Shown here piece after piece: positions 37,195-46,454 of a stretch of 64,000 bases of DNA. The notes beneath the pieces were generated by a model. The model saw only the letters and a list, made by a program, of their open reading frames with translations, was not told where the DNA came from and ran no database searches. A program made the position numbers and the translations under genes. Every line of letters starts with the position of its first letter. Position 1 is the stretch's first letter. This stretch comes from Hydrogenophaga borbori. GTDB taxonomy: Bacteria > Pseudomonadota > Gammaproteobacteria > Burkholderiales > Burkholderiaceae_C. Where the stretch lies: the NCBI RefSeq assembly GCF_003417535.1, contig NZ_QVLS01000012.1, positions 1-64,000 on the forward strand, in the 5' to 3' direction.

Positions 37195-40100
37195 ATGGAC
37201 GCCGATGCCCCGCTGCCGTACCAGGAGCTGTTCCAGCTCTCGCCCGTGGCCGCGTGTGTCACGCGCGTGAGCGACGGCCTGGTGATCGACGTCAACGCGG
37301 CCTGGGAGGCGCTGTCGGGCATCGCCCGCCGCGACGCGATAGGGCGCACCACGGTGGAGCTCGGCCACTGGAACGACGAGGCCGAGCGCACGGCCGCGCT
37401 GGCCCTGGTGCCGGGCACGCTGGCGCCGACGGTGGTGCGCTTCAAGGGCGGCGACCCGCACCTCGTGCGCATGCACGTGGTGCTGCTGCCCGTGACGGAT
37501 GAACGGCCCGAGGCGCTGCTGCTGGTGCAGATCACCCAGGCCGACCGCGAGGTGCTGGCCGAGGCGGCGCGCGAGCAGACCGCCCAGGCCCTGCGCGCCA
37601 CCAACCTGGAGCTGCAGCAGCGCGTGGAGCTGAACAGCGTGATGGAAAGCACCGCGCGCCTGGGCCACTGGACGAACGCCGAGGACGACGAAGAGGTTTT
37701 CTGGTCGCCGGGCCTGTTCGCCATCACCGGGCGGCCACGCAGCCAGCGCCTGACCCGGGCCGAGGTGCGCGCCGGCATCCACCCGGACGACCGCGCCGCC
37801 TGGCTGGCCGCGCGCGAGCGCAGCGACGGCCGCGAGCTGGCCTTCCGCTGGCTGCACCCCGATGGCCAGGTGCGCTGGTTCCGCACGCGCATGGGGCAGA
37901 CCCTGGTCAAGGGCAACCCGCAGACCGACTTCGGCGTGGTGCAGGACATCACCACCGAGCGCGCGGCCAGCGAACGGCTGGCCGATCAGCTGCGGTTGCT
38001 GCAGAACATCGCCGCGCGCGTGCCGGGCATCCTCTACCAGGCCCGCCTCACGCCCGACGGGCGCACGGCGCTCGGCTACATCAACGAGGCGGTGCGCGAG
38101 CTGTTCGACGAGGACGCCGCCGCGCTCATGCGCGAGCCGCGCAAGCTGTTCCAGGTGCTGCACCCCGAGGACCGGGCGCGCGTGATCGCCACGCTGGCCT
38201 ACTCGGCGCAACACCTGCTGCCCTGGCGCGAAACCTACCGCGTGCTGCTGCCCACGCTGGGCCTGCGCTGGCTCAGCCTGGACAGCACGCCGCAGCGCGA
38301 GCCCGACGGCAGCGTGGTCTGGCACGGCCTGGCCACCGACGTGACCGAGGCGCGCCAGGAAGCGCTGCGCCGCGAACGCGTCAACCGCATGCTCTCGGCC
38401 ATCACGCAGGCCCAGTCGGTGTTCATCGAGGCCGAGGACAAGCGCCGCGCCTTCGAGGGCCTGCTCGACGCCTTCCTTGGCGTCACCGGCAGCGGCTACG
38501 GCTTCCTGGGCGAGGTGCAGTACGACGAGCGGGACCGGCCCTACCTGCGCACCCACGCCCTGACCGACATTTCGTGGGACGAGGCTTCGCGCCTGGCCTT
38601 CGCGGCGCATGCGGATGCCGGCATGGAGTTCCGCAACCTGCACACCCTGTTCGGCCACGCGCTGCGCACCGGCGAAACCGTGATCGCCAACGACCCGGCC
38701 CACGACCCGCGCGCGGGCGGCATGCCCGCAGGGCACCCGAGCCTGAACGCCTTCCTGGGCATTCCGCTGGCCGTGGGCGACCGCCTGGTGGCCATGGTGG
38801 GCCTGGCCAACCAGCCCGGCGGCTACGGCGCCGACGACGTCGCCTTCCTTCAGCCCCTGCTGGGCGCGCTGCGCCAGCTCGTGCTGGCCTGGCGCCACCA
38901 CGGGGAGCGCCTGCGCACCAGCGCCCAGCTGCAGGCCACCGGCGCCCTGCTGGCCGAGAAGAGTGCCGCGCTGCAGGTCACGCTGGACAGCATCACCCAG
39001 GGCCTGGTGAAGATCGACACCGAGGGCCGCGTGAGCGTCTACAACCGGCGCTTCCTGGAGCTGCTGGACCTGCCCGACGAGATGATGCGCGAGCGCCCGC
39101 TGCACGACGATGTGGTGGCCTACCAGGCCCGGCGCGGCGATTTCGGGCCCGAGTTCACCTGGGTCGAGCCGCGCGCGCGCAGCTACGTGGCGCTCGACCC
39201 GCGCGCCGACCTGCCCGAGCAGTACTGGCGCCGCACGCGCGAGGGGCGCACGCTGGAGATCCACACCTTCCGCTTTCCCGAAGGCGGCCTGGTGCGCACC
39301 TACGCCGACGTCACCTCCTACATCGAGGCCCAGGAGGCGCTGCGCGGCGAGCGCCAGCGCCTGGCCTGGGTGCTGGAGGCCACGCGGCCCGGCATCTGGG
39401 AAACCAACCTGGCCGACGGCAGCATGAGCATCAACGACCGCTGGGCCGAGATGCTGGGCTACACGCGCGCCGAGCTCGAGCCCGTGAACCACGCGACCTG
39501 GTCATCGCGCGTGCACCCCGAGGACCTGCCGCGCGCCATCGAGGCGCGCGAGCGCCACACCTCGGGGGTCTTGCCGTACTACGAATGCGACCTGCGCCTG
39601 CGCCACAAGGACGGCCACTGGGTCTGGGTGAACTCGCGCGGGCGCGTGCACCAGCGCGACGCCGAGGACCGCGCGCTCTACATGTCGGGCACGCACCTGG
39701 ACATCAGCGAGCGCGTGGCCGCGCAGGAGCAGATCCGCGCCCTCAACGCCGGCCTGGAGCAACGCGTGCGCGAGCGCACCGCCGAACTGGAGCGCTCCAT
39801 GCGCGACATGGAGGCCATTTCGTACTCCATCGCGCACGACCTGCGCGCGCCGCTGCGTTCGGTGAACGGCTTCGCGCAGATCCTGGCCGAGGAGGAGTCG
39901 CAGCGACTGAGCGAGAGCGGGCGCGAGATGTTCCTGCGCATTTCGCGCTCGGCGCGCAACATGGGGCAGATGATCACCGACATGCTGGAGCTGTTGCGCG
40001 TGGTGCAGGTGGAGCTGGAGCCCCGGCCGGTGGACATGACCGCGCTGGCGCACGCCGTGGCCGAGTCGCTGGGGCCGCAGGTGCCGCAACTGCGCATCGA

Positions 40101-40458
40101 GGTGGGCGAGCTGCCCGAGGCCCTGGGGGATGCCACGCTCCTGCGCCAGGTGCTGAGCAACCTGGTGGACAACGCCATGAAGTACTCGCGCCAGCAAGCC
40201 GAGCCGCGGGTGTGGCTGGGCCATGACCCCGCCCTGCACGCCTACTTCGTGCGCGACAACGGCATGGGCTTCGACATGGCGCGCGCGGCCAAGCTGTTCG
40301 GCCTGTTCCAGCGCCTGCACGCCAACAGCGAGGTGCCGGGCATGGGGGTCGGGCTGGCCATCGTCCAGCGCATCGTCGAGCGGCACGGCGGCCGCGTCTG
40401 GGCCGAGTCGGCGCCGGGGCAGGGCGCCACCTTCTGGTTCAGCCTGCCCAGGGCCTGA
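37195..40458 (+). CDS. Multi-PAS/GAF sensor histidine kinase
   Basis: ATG 37195 gives 1087 residues. Domains in order: PAS (about 10-110), PAS/PAC (150-265, ending VVQDITTERA), PAS (270-385), GAF (405-570), PAS (590-710), PAS/PAC (720-850, ending HLDISERVAA), coiled coil, HisKA with H in ISYSIAHDLRAPLRSVNGFA, and HATPase with NNLVDNAMKYS, DNGMGFDMARAAKLFG and GVGLAIV. There is no membrane segment, so it senses cytosolic cues such as redox state, light or small molecules. No response regulator gene adjoins it. Its kinase core closely resembles that of the kinase at 16344-18326 (shared AHDLR-PLR and GFDMARA), suggesting related output partners. It follows the CpdA-like gene by 10 bases. Confidence 0.9.
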   Translation: MDADAPLPYQELFQLSPVAACVTRVSDGLVIDVNAAWEALSGIARRDAIGRTTVELGHWNDEAERTAALALVPGTLAPTVVRFKGGDPHLVRMHVVLLPVTDERPEALLLVQITQADREVLAEAAREQTAQALRATNLELQQRVELNSVMESTARLGHWTNAEDDEEVFWSPGLFAITGRPRSQRLTRAEVRAGIHPDDRAAWLAARERSDGRELAFRWLHPDGQVRWFRTRMGQTLVKGNPQTDFGVVQDITTERAASERLADQLRLLQNIAARVPGILYQARLTPDGRTALGYINEAVRELFDEDAAALMREPRKLFQVLHPEDRARVIATLAYSAQHLLPWRETYRVLLPTLGLRWLSLDSTPQREPDGSVVWHGLATDVTEARQEALRRERVNRMLSAITQAQSVFIEAEDKRRAFEGLLDAFLGVTGSGYGFLGEVQYDERDRPYLRTHALTDISWDEASRLAFAAHADAGMEFRNLHTLFGHALRTGETVIANDPAHDPRAGGMPAGHPSLNAFLGIPLAVGDRLVAMVGLANQPGGYGADDVAFLQPLLGALRQLVLAWRHHGERLRTSAQLQATGALLAEKSAALQVTLDSITQGLVKIDTEGRVSVYNRRFLELLDLPDEMMRERPLHDDVVAYQARRGDFGPEFTWVEPRARSYVALDPRADLPEQYWRRTREGRTLEIHTFRFPEGGLVRTYADVTSYIEAQEALRGERQRLAWVLEATRPGIWETNLADGSMSINDRWAEMLGYTRAELEPVNHATWSSRVHPEDLPRAIEARERHTSGVLPYYECDLRLRHKDGHWVWVNSRGRVHQRDAEDRALYMSGTHLDISERVAAQEQIRALNAGLEQRVRERTAELERSMRDMEAISYSIAHDLRAPLRSVNGFAQILAEEESQRLSESGREMFLRISRSARNMGQMITDMLELLRVVQVELEPRPVDMTALAHAVAESLGPQVPQLRIEVGELPEALGDATLLRQVLSNLVDNAMKYSRQQAEPRVWLGHDPALHAYFVRDNGMGFDMARAAKLFGLFQRLHANSEVPGMGVGLAIVQRIVERHGGRVWAESAPGQGATFWFSLPRA

Positions 40459-40461
40459 GGC

Positions 40462-41394
40462 TTACTCGCGCTCGGCCGGGTCCTCGGTGTCCGGCGCCAC
40501 GTCCGCCTCGGCCGCGGCGGGCTTGCCCACCGTCTTGCGCGCCGCCGCACGGGCCTGGCGCACCGCGGCCTTGTCGCCCGCGCTGGCGAACTTGCTGTAC
40601 TTGCCCGTCAGGGTCACCAGCTGGCCGTAGATGCGGGGGTTGGCCGCCAGGCATTCCTTCTGTTCCAGGAAGTCCGGCTCGCCGGTGAAGTTGCCGATCA
40701 GGCCGCCGGCCTCGGTCACCAGCAGCGCGCCTGCCGCCACGTCCCAGGGCGACAGGCCCATCTCGAAGAAGCCATCGGAAAAGCCGGCGGCCACGTAGGC
40801 CAGGTCCAGCGCGGCCGAACCCGGGCGGCGCACGCCGGCCGCCTTGGGCATGACCTCGCCCAGCATCTGCATGTAGGTCTGGAAGGCGTCGCCCGGGCGG
40901 AACGGGAAGCCCGTGGACAGCAGGCAGTCGCGCAGCGAGGTGCGCTTGGCCACGCGGATGCGGCGCTCGTTCAGGTAGGCGCCGCGCCCGCGCGTGGCGC
41001 AGAACAGGTCGTTTCGGGTGGGGTCGTACACCACGGCCTGCTCGATGCGGTTGCCCACCATGAGCGCGATGCTCACGCAGTAGACCGGAAAGCCGTGGAT
41101 GAAGTTGGTGGTGCCGTCCAGCGGATCGATGATCCACACATGGTCCTTCTCGCGGCCCTTGCCGGGCTGCTGGCCCGACTCCTCGGCCCAGATCCCGTGG
41201 CCGGGGTAGGCGGTTTTCAGGGTCTCGATGATCGCGGCTTCGGCCGCGTGGTCGATCTCGGTGACGAAATCGTTGGTCTGCTTGGCCGTCACCCGCACGG
41301 CTTCGACGTCGAGCGCGGCGCGGTTGATGATGGCGCCGGCGGCGCGCGCGGCCTTGATGGCCACGTTGAGCATGGGGTGGTAGCTGGACGACAT
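40462..41394 (-). CDS. suhB: Inositol-1-monophosphatase SuhB
   Basis: ATG 41394 gives 310 residues starting [20 protein letters not shown], matching the E. coli SuhB N-terminus; the longer frame upstream is a shadow of trmJ. Metal-binding motifs are seen: E in [19 protein letters not shown], and [15 protein letters not shown]. SuhB hydrolyses inositol monophosphates and also joins the rRNA transcription antitermination complex. A C-terminal tail of about 40 Ala/Lys/Glu-rich residues extends beyond the usual ~267-residue length. It diverges from trmJ, a pairing also found in enterobacteria, across 127 bases. Confidence 0.93.
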   Translation of the reverse strand: MSSSYHPMLNVAIKAARAAGAIINRAALDVEAVRVTAKQTNDFVTEIDHAAEAAIIETLKTAYPGHGIWAEESGQQPGKGREKDHVWIIDPLDGTTNFIHGFPVYCVSIALMVGNRIEQAVVYDPTRNDLFCATRGRGAYLNERRIRVAKRTSLRDCLLSTGFPFRPGDAFQTYMQMLGEVMPKAAGVRRPGSAALDLAYVAAGFSDGFFEMGLSPWDVAAGALLVTEAGGLIGNFTGEPDFLEQKECLAANPRIYGQLVTLTGKYSKFASAGDKAAVRQARAAARKTVGKPAAAEADVAPDTEDPAERE

Positions 41395-41521
41395 GGATTG
41401 TGACCTTCGCGCCTCGGCGCAACGGTGAAGAGCAGGGGGTGGGGGCGCGCCGGGCCCGGCGATGCGGGCGGCGACAATGGCGGGCGATTTTACTAGGCCG
41501 GCGCACAACGCCGTTCCCCGC

Positions 41522-42256
41522 ATGAAAACCCGCTTCGTCTTGATCGAAACCAGCCACGCCGGCAACGTCGGCGGCGCCGCGCGCGCCCTCAAGGTCATGG
41601 GCTTCGACGAATTGGTGCTGGTGCGCCCGCGCTGGCCCAACGTGCTGCGCAAGGAGGAGACGATCCAGCGCGCCAGCGGCGCCACCGACGTGCTGGCCAA
41701 GACGCGCGTGGTGGACAGCTTGGACGAGGCCCTGGACGGCATCACCCACCTGTGCGCCACCGCCATGACGCCGCGCGACTTCGGCCCGCCCACGCGGGCC
41801 CCGCGCGAACACTTCGCCGCCCTGCTGGCCGAGACCGCGCCGCCGTCCGGCGTGGCCTTCCTGTTCGGCAGCGAGCGCTTCGGCATGGCCAACGAGGACG
41901 TCTACCGCTGCCACGCGGCCCTGTCCATTCCCACCGCGCCGGGCTATGGCTCGCTTAACCTGGCGGCCGCGGTGCAGCTCATCGCCTACGACTGGCGCCA
42001 GGCCCTGGGGGGCTTCGCGGTCGACTCGCCCGTGGCCGCGCGCCCGGGGGCCGACGCGGCGGCCGTGGCTGGCATGCTCGAGCACCTGCAGCAGGCCCTG
42101 GTGGCGGTGGACTTCCTGGACCCGGCCGCGCCCAAGAAGCTGATGCCGCGCCTGCAACAACTCTTCAACCGCGCGCAACCCACCGACGAAGAAGTCCACA
42201 TTCTTCGCGGTGTTGCCCGCGCCATGCTGCAGACCGCCGAGCGCGCGAAACGCTAG
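41522..42256 (+). CDS. trmJ: tRNA (cytidine/uridine-2'-O-)-methyltransferase TrmJ
   Basis: ATG 41522 gives 244 residues. It is a SPOUT methyltransferase: the N-terminal [22 protein letters not shown] is the family substrate motif, and the C-terminal trefoil-knot motifs are [13 protein letters not shown] and [17 protein letters not shown]. TrmJ methylates the 2'-OH of nucleotide 32 in several tRNAs using S-adenosylmethionine. Its neighbourhood, divergent suhB upstream and cysE 28 bases downstream on the same strand, supports the assignment. An extended C-terminal helical part (about 165-244) is normal for TrmJ and gives dimer/tRNA contacts. Confidence 0.94.
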   Translation: MKTRFVLIETSHAGNVGGAARALKVMGFDELVLVRPRWPNVLRKEETIQRASGATDVLAKTRVVDSLDEALDGITHLCATAMTPRDFGPPTRAPREHFAALLAETAPPSGVAFLFGSERFGMANEDVYRCHAALSIPTAPGYGSLNLAAAVQLIAYDWRQALGGFAVDSPVAARPGADAAAVAGMLEHLQQALVAVDFLDPAAPKKLMPRLQQLFNRAQPTDEEVHILRGVARAMLQTAERAKR

Positions 42257-42284
42257 ACTGCACGGCCCTGTTACAGCCCGTCTC

Positions 42285-43058
42285 ATGTTCGACCGCCTCC
42301 GCTCCGACGTCCAATGCATCCTTGAGCGCGACCCGGCCGCGCGCAGCGCCTTCGAGGTGCTGACGTGTTACCCGGGCCTGCACGCCGTGGTGCTGCACCG
42401 CCTGGCGCATGGCTGCTGGAACCGTGGCTTCAAGTGGCTGGGGCGCTTCATCTCGCACCTGGGCCGCTTCTTCACCGGCATCGAAATCCACCCGGGCGCG
42501 AAGATCGGCGAGCGGGTGTTCTTCGACCACGCCATGGGCACGGTCGTGGGCGAGACGGCCGAGATCGGCGACGGCTGCACCATCTACCAGGGCGTCACCC
42601 TGGGTGGCACCTCGCTCTACAAGGGCACCAAGCGACACCCCACGCTGGGCCGCGACGTGGTCGTGAGTGCGGGCGCCAAGGTGCTGGGCGGCTTCGAGGT
42701 GGGCGACGGCGCCAAGATCGGCAGCAACGCGGTGGTGATCAAGCCCGTGCCCGCGGGTGCCACGGCCGTGGGCATTCCGGCCCGCATCATCCCCAGCAAG
42801 AAGGGCGAGAGCGCCGACGTGACCGAAGACGCCAAGCCCAAGTTCTCGGCCTACGGCATCACGCAGGAAGACGACCCGCTGTCACAGGCCATGCGCAGCC
42901 TGATCGACAGCACCGCCAGCCAGGAACACCAGATCGCGCTGCTGTGGCAGGCCATCGAGAAACTGGCCGAGGCGCGCGAGCGCGATTGCGTGCCCCAGGA
43001 CGCCCAGCGCGAAGAGCACTTCCAGGCCGACAAGCTCAACCAGCTGGTGGGCAAGTGA
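42285..43058 (+). CDS. cysE: Serine O-acetyltransferase CysE
   Basis: ATG 42285 gives 257 residues. An N-terminal helical domain (about 1-60) leads into a left-handed beta helix of hexapeptide repeats ([23 protein letters not shown], then [19 protein letters not shown]). The catalytic His-Asp region is FDHAMG, and [13 protein letters not shown] closure appears as AVGIPARII. CysE makes O-acetylserine from serine and acetyl-CoA, the first step of cysteine synthesis. The ~85-residue charged C-terminal tail after the helix is longer than the enterobacterial end and may affect the feedback or CysK-binding site, which is the last residues in E. coli. Confidence 0.94.
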   Translation: MFDRLRSDVQCILERDPAARSAFEVLTCYPGLHAVVLHRLAHGCWNRGFKWLGRFISHLGRFFTGIEIHPGAKIGERVFFDHAMGTVVGETAEIGDGCTIYQGVTLGGTSLYKGTKRHPTLGRDVVVSAGAKVLGGFEVGDGAKIGSNAVVIKPVPAGATAVGIPARIIPSKKGESADVTEDAKPKFSAYGITQEDDPLSQAMRSLIDSTASQEHQIALLWQAIEKLAEARERDCVPQDAQREEHFQADKLNQLVGK

Positions 43059-43062
43059 AATC

Positions 43063-43157
43063 CTGACCCAGCGGTGCCGCGGCACCGGCTTTGCCGGGGC
43101 GCAGGCGCCGTCCCCCCGCGGGGCCGCCGGCCGTCAGGCCGGCGAAGGGCGGGTCAG
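43063..43157. repeat. GC-rich intergenic stem-loop repeat, copy 2 (between cysE and slyD-like gene)
   Basis: Between convergent genes. Outer arms CTGACCC (43063-43069) and GGGTCAG (43151-43157) enclose a chain of hairpins: GGTGCCGCGGCACC (43073-43086), CCGGC-TTT-GCCGG (43085-43097), GGCGC/GCGCC, CCCCGCGGGG, and GCCGGCC-GTCA-GGCCGGC (43126-43143). The first part matches the element at 7546-7617. It probably ends both transcripts. The right arm overlaps the stop codon of the SlyD-like gene. Confidence 0.65.
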
Positions 43158-43630
43158 TGGTGGTGACCGTGCGCGCCGTGCGCGTGGCCGTGCTGGATTT
43201 CCTCCGGCGAGGCTGCGCGCACGTCCAGCACCTTCAGAGTGATGGTCAGGTCTTCGCCCGCGAGCGGGTGGTTGCCGTCGAGGTGCACGGTGTCGCCCTT
43301 GATCTTCTTCACGGTGAAGAGGTGGCGGCGGCCCTGCTCGTCGGAGCCTTCCAGCTGGCCGCCGACCTTGATGCCGGGCGGGAACTGCGTCTTCGGGATG
43401 CTGGTGACCAGGGACTCGTCGCGTTCGCCGAAGGCCAGCGAAGGCTGCAGGGTGACGGTGGTGCCGAAGCCCTTCTCCTGCCCCTCCAGCGCCACCTCGA
43501 TGCCGTGCAGCGTGTTGCCGTAGCCGCCGTGCAGGTAGGCGCGCGCGGTCTTGCCTTCGTCCAGCACCTTGCCCTGGGCGTTCTGGATGCGCGCGGTGAC
43601 GGTGACAACGGTGTCTTTTTCGATTTTCAT
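43154..43630 (-). CDS. slyD: SlyD-like FKBP peptidyl-prolyl isomerase
   Basis: ATG 43630 gives 158 residues. The N-terminal FKBP half (MKIEKDTVVTVTARIQNAQG, then GYGNTLHGIEVALEGQEKG) is split by an inserted flap domain (about 70-125: FGERDESLVTSIPK...), as in SlyD. The C-terminus is His-rich (HGHAHGAHGHHH), a nickel- or zinc-binding tail. SlyD is a chaperone/proline isomerase that delivers nickel to hydrogenase or urease in relatives. It lies 23 bases after the mog gene on the opposite side of the repeat from cysE. Confidence 0.9.
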   Translation of the reverse strand: MKIEKDTVVTVTARIQNAQGKVLDEGKTARAYLHGGYGNTLHGIEVALEGQEKGFGTTVTLQPSLAFGERDESLVTSIPKTQFPPGIKVGGQLEGSDEQGRRHLFTVKKIKGDTVHLDGNHPLAGEDLTITLKVLDVRAASPEEIQHGHAHGAHGHHH

Positions 43631-43653
43631 GGCGGGTTCCTCGGGTGGTGGCT

Positions 43654-44256
43654 TCAGCGGGTGGGGCGTGCCGCGTTCTTCGGGCGCCAGGCCTTGATCA
43701 CTTCGTCGTGCGTTTCGATGTAGGGACCGCCGATGAGGTCGATGCAATAGGGCACGGCCGAGAAGATGCCGTTGACGCGCACCGAGCCGTCGGCGTTCTT
43801 CGCGCCTTCCAGTGTTTCGGCGATGGCCTTGGGCTGGCCGGGCAGATTGATGATCAGCGTTTCGTCGCGGATCACCGCCACCTGGCGCGAGAGGATGGCC
43901 GTGGGCACGAAGGCCAGGCTCACCTGGCGCATCTGTTCGCCGAAGCCCGGCATTTCCTTGTGCGCCACGGCCAGCGTGGCCTCGGGCGTCACGTCGCGCT
44001 TGGCCGGGCCGGTGCCGCCGGTGGTGAGCACCAGCGCGCAGCCCAGGTCCACCAGCTCGATGAGCGTCTCGCTGATGCGCGCCTGTTCGTCGGGGATGAG
44101 GCGAGCCTCGAAGGTGATGGGATTCTTCAGCGCGCGCGTCAGCCAGTCCTGCAGCGCGGGCAGGCCCTGGTCCTGGTAGACGCCGCTGCTGGCGCGGTCG
44201 CTGATGGAGACGATGCCGATGCGCACCGGGTCGTGCGCGGGAGAGGGTTCGCTCAT
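43654..44256 (-). CDS. mog: Molybdopterin adenylyltransferase Mog
   Basis: ATG 44256 overlaps the darP stop by 4 bases and gives 200 residues. The MogA fold is recognisable: GIVSISDRASSGVYQDQGLPALQ at the N-terminus, ALVLTTGGTGPAKRDVTPEAT with the molybdopterin-binding Gly-rich loop, MPGFGEQMRQVSL, and LIINLPGQPKAIAETLEG. Mog adenylates molybdopterin before molybdenum insertion. This supplies cofactor for enzymes such as the NasA nitrate reductase encoded downstream in this window. An upstream in-frame extension is a shadow of darP. Confidence 0.93.
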   Translation of the reverse strand: MSEPSPAHDPVRIGIVSISDRASSGVYQDQGLPALQDWLTRALKNPITFEARLIPDEQARISETLIELVDLGCALVLTTGGTGPAKRDVTPEATLAVAHKEMPGFGEQMRQVSLAFVPTAILSRQVAVIRDETLIINLPGQPKAIAETLEGAKNADGSVRVNGIFSAVPYCIDLIGGPYIETHDEVIKAWRPKNAARPTR

Positions 44257-44885
44257 GCTGGGTCGCCGGGTTCGTCGCCTTCGCCGCGCGCCAGCGCGGC
44301 CTTGACGTGTTGGAAGATTTCTCGGTAGGCCTTGCCGTGGCGTGGCGCCTCGCCGGGCCGTTCCTTCACGGCCTGCGCGTCCTTGCGGGCCTGACGGATG
44401 AGGGTGCGCAGCTGCTGCACGTCGGCCCCGGCGTCCTGGGCCAGCCAGTCGGAGAGGGCGCCGTCGTCGGCGATCAGGCGGTCGCGCCACTGTTCGGCCT
44501 GGTGCAGCTGCAACGTGGCCTCGGCGGAGGGCCGCTGCTGCTCCTCGATGGCGGCCTCGATGGCGGCGATGGTCTCGTCGGGCAGCTTGCGCATGAGCTT
44601 GCCGATGTACTGCATCTGCCGGCGCCGGCCCTCGAAGTTGGTGATGCGCCGCGCCTCGGCCAGCGAATCGACCAGGCGGTCGTCCAGGCCCAGGCGATTG
44701 AACAGGTCGCCGCGCAGCGTGAGCAGTTGCTCGCCCAGGTTCTGCAGGCGATCGCTGAGCTTCTTCAGGTCGGTCTTGCTCAGCTCGCCGCCCTTGGCGT
44801 CGCGCTTGAGCTCCTGGTCGAGCTCGCTGCCCTCGGCAACGAAGTGGCCGCGAACGAAATAGCCTCGGGTGGGTTTGCGCGACAT
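44253..44885 (-). CDS. darP: Ribosome biogenesis factor DarP (YjgA)
   Basis: This 210-residue protein matches YjgA/DUF615: MSRKPTRGYFVRGHFVAEGSELDQELKRD is the family start (E. coli has a longer acidic region), followed by LDDRLVDSLAEARRITNFEGRRRQMQYIGKLMR, the most conserved block. It is helical and basic, without membrane segments. DarP (YjgA) binds late 50S precursors. It diverges from pmbA across 68 bases, a pairing seen in many proteobacteria, and its stop overlaps the start of mog. Confidence 0.92.
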   Translation of the reverse strand: MSRKPTRGYFVRGHFVAEGSELDQELKRDAKGGELSKTDLKKLSDRLQNLGEQLLTLRGDLFNRLGLDDRLVDSLAEARRITNFEGRRRQMQYIGKLMRKLPDETIAAIEAAIEEQQRPSAEATLQLHQAEQWRDRLIADDGALSDWLAQDAGADVQQLRTLIRQARKDAQAVKERPGEAPRHGKAYREIFQHVKAALARGEGDEPGDPA

Positions 44886-44953
44886 GGGGAAGGGATGGGG
44901 CTTGTGCGGGGCGGCGGACGCCTCGCAAAGGGGCCCGTATCATAGCGGCCGCC

Positions 44954-46360
44954 ATGTCCAAGACCGCCTCGAACACCCCCTTGCCCGGATTCCAGTACAG
45001 CCGCCACCAGTTCGAGGAACTGGTCGATCTGGCCCTGGGCCACGCCAAATCCCTGGGCGCGGCCGACGCCGCGGCCGAAGTCTCCGAGGGCGCTGGCCTG
45101 AGCGTGTCGGTGCGCAAGGGCGAGCTGGAAAACGTCGAACGCAACCGCGACAAGTCCCTGGGCGTCACGGTTTACCTGGGCCGCCGCCGCGGCAACGCCA
45201 GCACCTCCGACTTCTCCGCCGCCGCCGTGCGCCAGACCGTGCAGGCCGCCTACGACATCGCCCGCTTCACCGCCGAAGACCCCGTGGCGGGCCTGCCCGA
45301 CGCGCAGGACGTGGCCTCGCAGGCCGACCGCGCGCGCGACCTGGACCTCTTCCATCCCTGGGCCATCACCTCGGAGCAGGCGGCCGAGCTGGCCCTGGCC
45401 TGCGAGGCCGCGGCCTTTGCCACCAGCAAGAAAATCACCAACAGCGAAGGCGCCAGCGTCTCGGCGCAGCAGTCGCACTTCTTCGGCGCGCACCTGCGCG
45501 GCGGCGAGCGCGGCGGCGACGGCACCTTCAGCGGCGGTTACGCCAGCTCGCGCCACAGCCTGTCGGTGGCGCCCATCGCCGGCAAGGGCGCGCAGATGCA
45601 GCGCGACTACTGGTACAGCTCCATGCGCGCGCCGCAGGATCTGGCCACGCCCGAGGCCGTGGGCCGCTACGCCGCCGAGCGCGCGCTCTCCCGACTGCGC
45701 GCGCGAAAGATCGCCACCACCGAGTGCCCGGTGCTGTTCGAATCGCCCCTGGCCGCCGGCCTGCTGGGCGCCTACGTGCAGGCCACCAGCGGCGGCGCGC
45801 TGTACCGCAAGACCAGCTTCCTGGCCGACAGCCTGGGCAAGCCGGCCATGGCCGCTCACCTGGACATCGACGAGGACCCCTTCGTGCGCGGCGGCAAGGG
45901 CAGCTCGCCGTTCGACGACGAGGGCGTGCGCACCGCGCCGCGCCGCGTGGTGGAGGGCGGCGTGGTGCAGGGCTACTTCCTGTCCACCTACTCGGCTCGC
46001 AAGCTGGGCATGCGCACCACCGGCAACGCGGGCGGGTCGCACAACCTCACGCTGACCAGCCGTCGCACGAAGGCGGGCGACGACCTCGACGCGATGCTCA
46101 GGAAGCTGGGCCGTGGCCTGTTCGTCACCGAACTCATGGGCCAGGGCGTCAACCCGGTCACGGGCGACTACTCGCGCGGCGCCGCGGGCTACTGGGTCGA
46201 GGACGGCGTGATCGCCTACCCGGTGCAGGAGATCACCATCGCCGGCAACCTCAAGGACATGCTCATGGGCGTGGAGGCCGTGGGCGCGGACGCCTACAAC
46301 TACGGCGCCAAGACGGTGGGATCGGTGCTGGTGAACCGCATGAAGGTCGCCGGCAGTTGA
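44954..46360 (+). CDS. pmbA: Metalloprotease PmbA (TldE)
   Basis: This 468-residue protein is a TldD/PmbA family member: an N-terminal VRKGELENVERNRDKSLGVTVYLG domain, a central region with IATTECPVLFESPLAAGLLG, and the C-terminal GGSHNLTLTSRRTKAGDDLDAMLRKL, LFVTELMGQGVNPVTGDYSRGAAGYWVEDG. PmbA is the partner of TldD in a heterodimeric peptidase needed in E. coli for microcin B17 maturation and CcdA degradation. The His-Glu zinc motif is on TldD, so this subunit is not expected to show it. It diverges from darP across 68 bases. Its stop faces yqeY across 94 bases. Confidence 0.95.
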   Translation: MSKTASNTPLPGFQYSRHQFEELVDLALGHAKSLGAADAAAEVSEGAGLSVSVRKGELENVERNRDKSLGVTVYLGRRRGNASTSDFSAAAVRQTVQAAYDIARFTAEDPVAGLPDAQDVASQADRARDLDLFHPWAITSEQAAELALACEAAAFATSKKITNSEGASVSAQQSHFFGAHLRGGERGGDGTFSGGYASSRHSLSVAPIAGKGAQMQRDYWYSSMRAPQDLATPEAVGRYAAERALSRLRARKIATTECPVLFESPLAAGLLGAYVQATSGGALYRKTSFLADSLGKPAMAAHLDIDEDPFVRGGKGSSPFDDEGVRTAPRRVVEGGVVQGYFLSTYSARKLGMRTTGNAGGSHNLTLTSRRTKAGDDLDAMLRKLGRGLFVTELMGQGVNPVTGDYSRGAAGYWVEDGVIAYPVQEITIAGNLKDMLMGVEAVGADAYNYGAKTVGSVLVNRMKVAGS

Positions 46361-46454
46361 CGCTTCCCGGCGGGTGTCGGCCCGCCGCCCACCCACGCCC
46401 TGTTCTCGGCGGCCATCGCCCGGCCGTTCCTGGCCGAATCCTGGCGGGCGGCGG

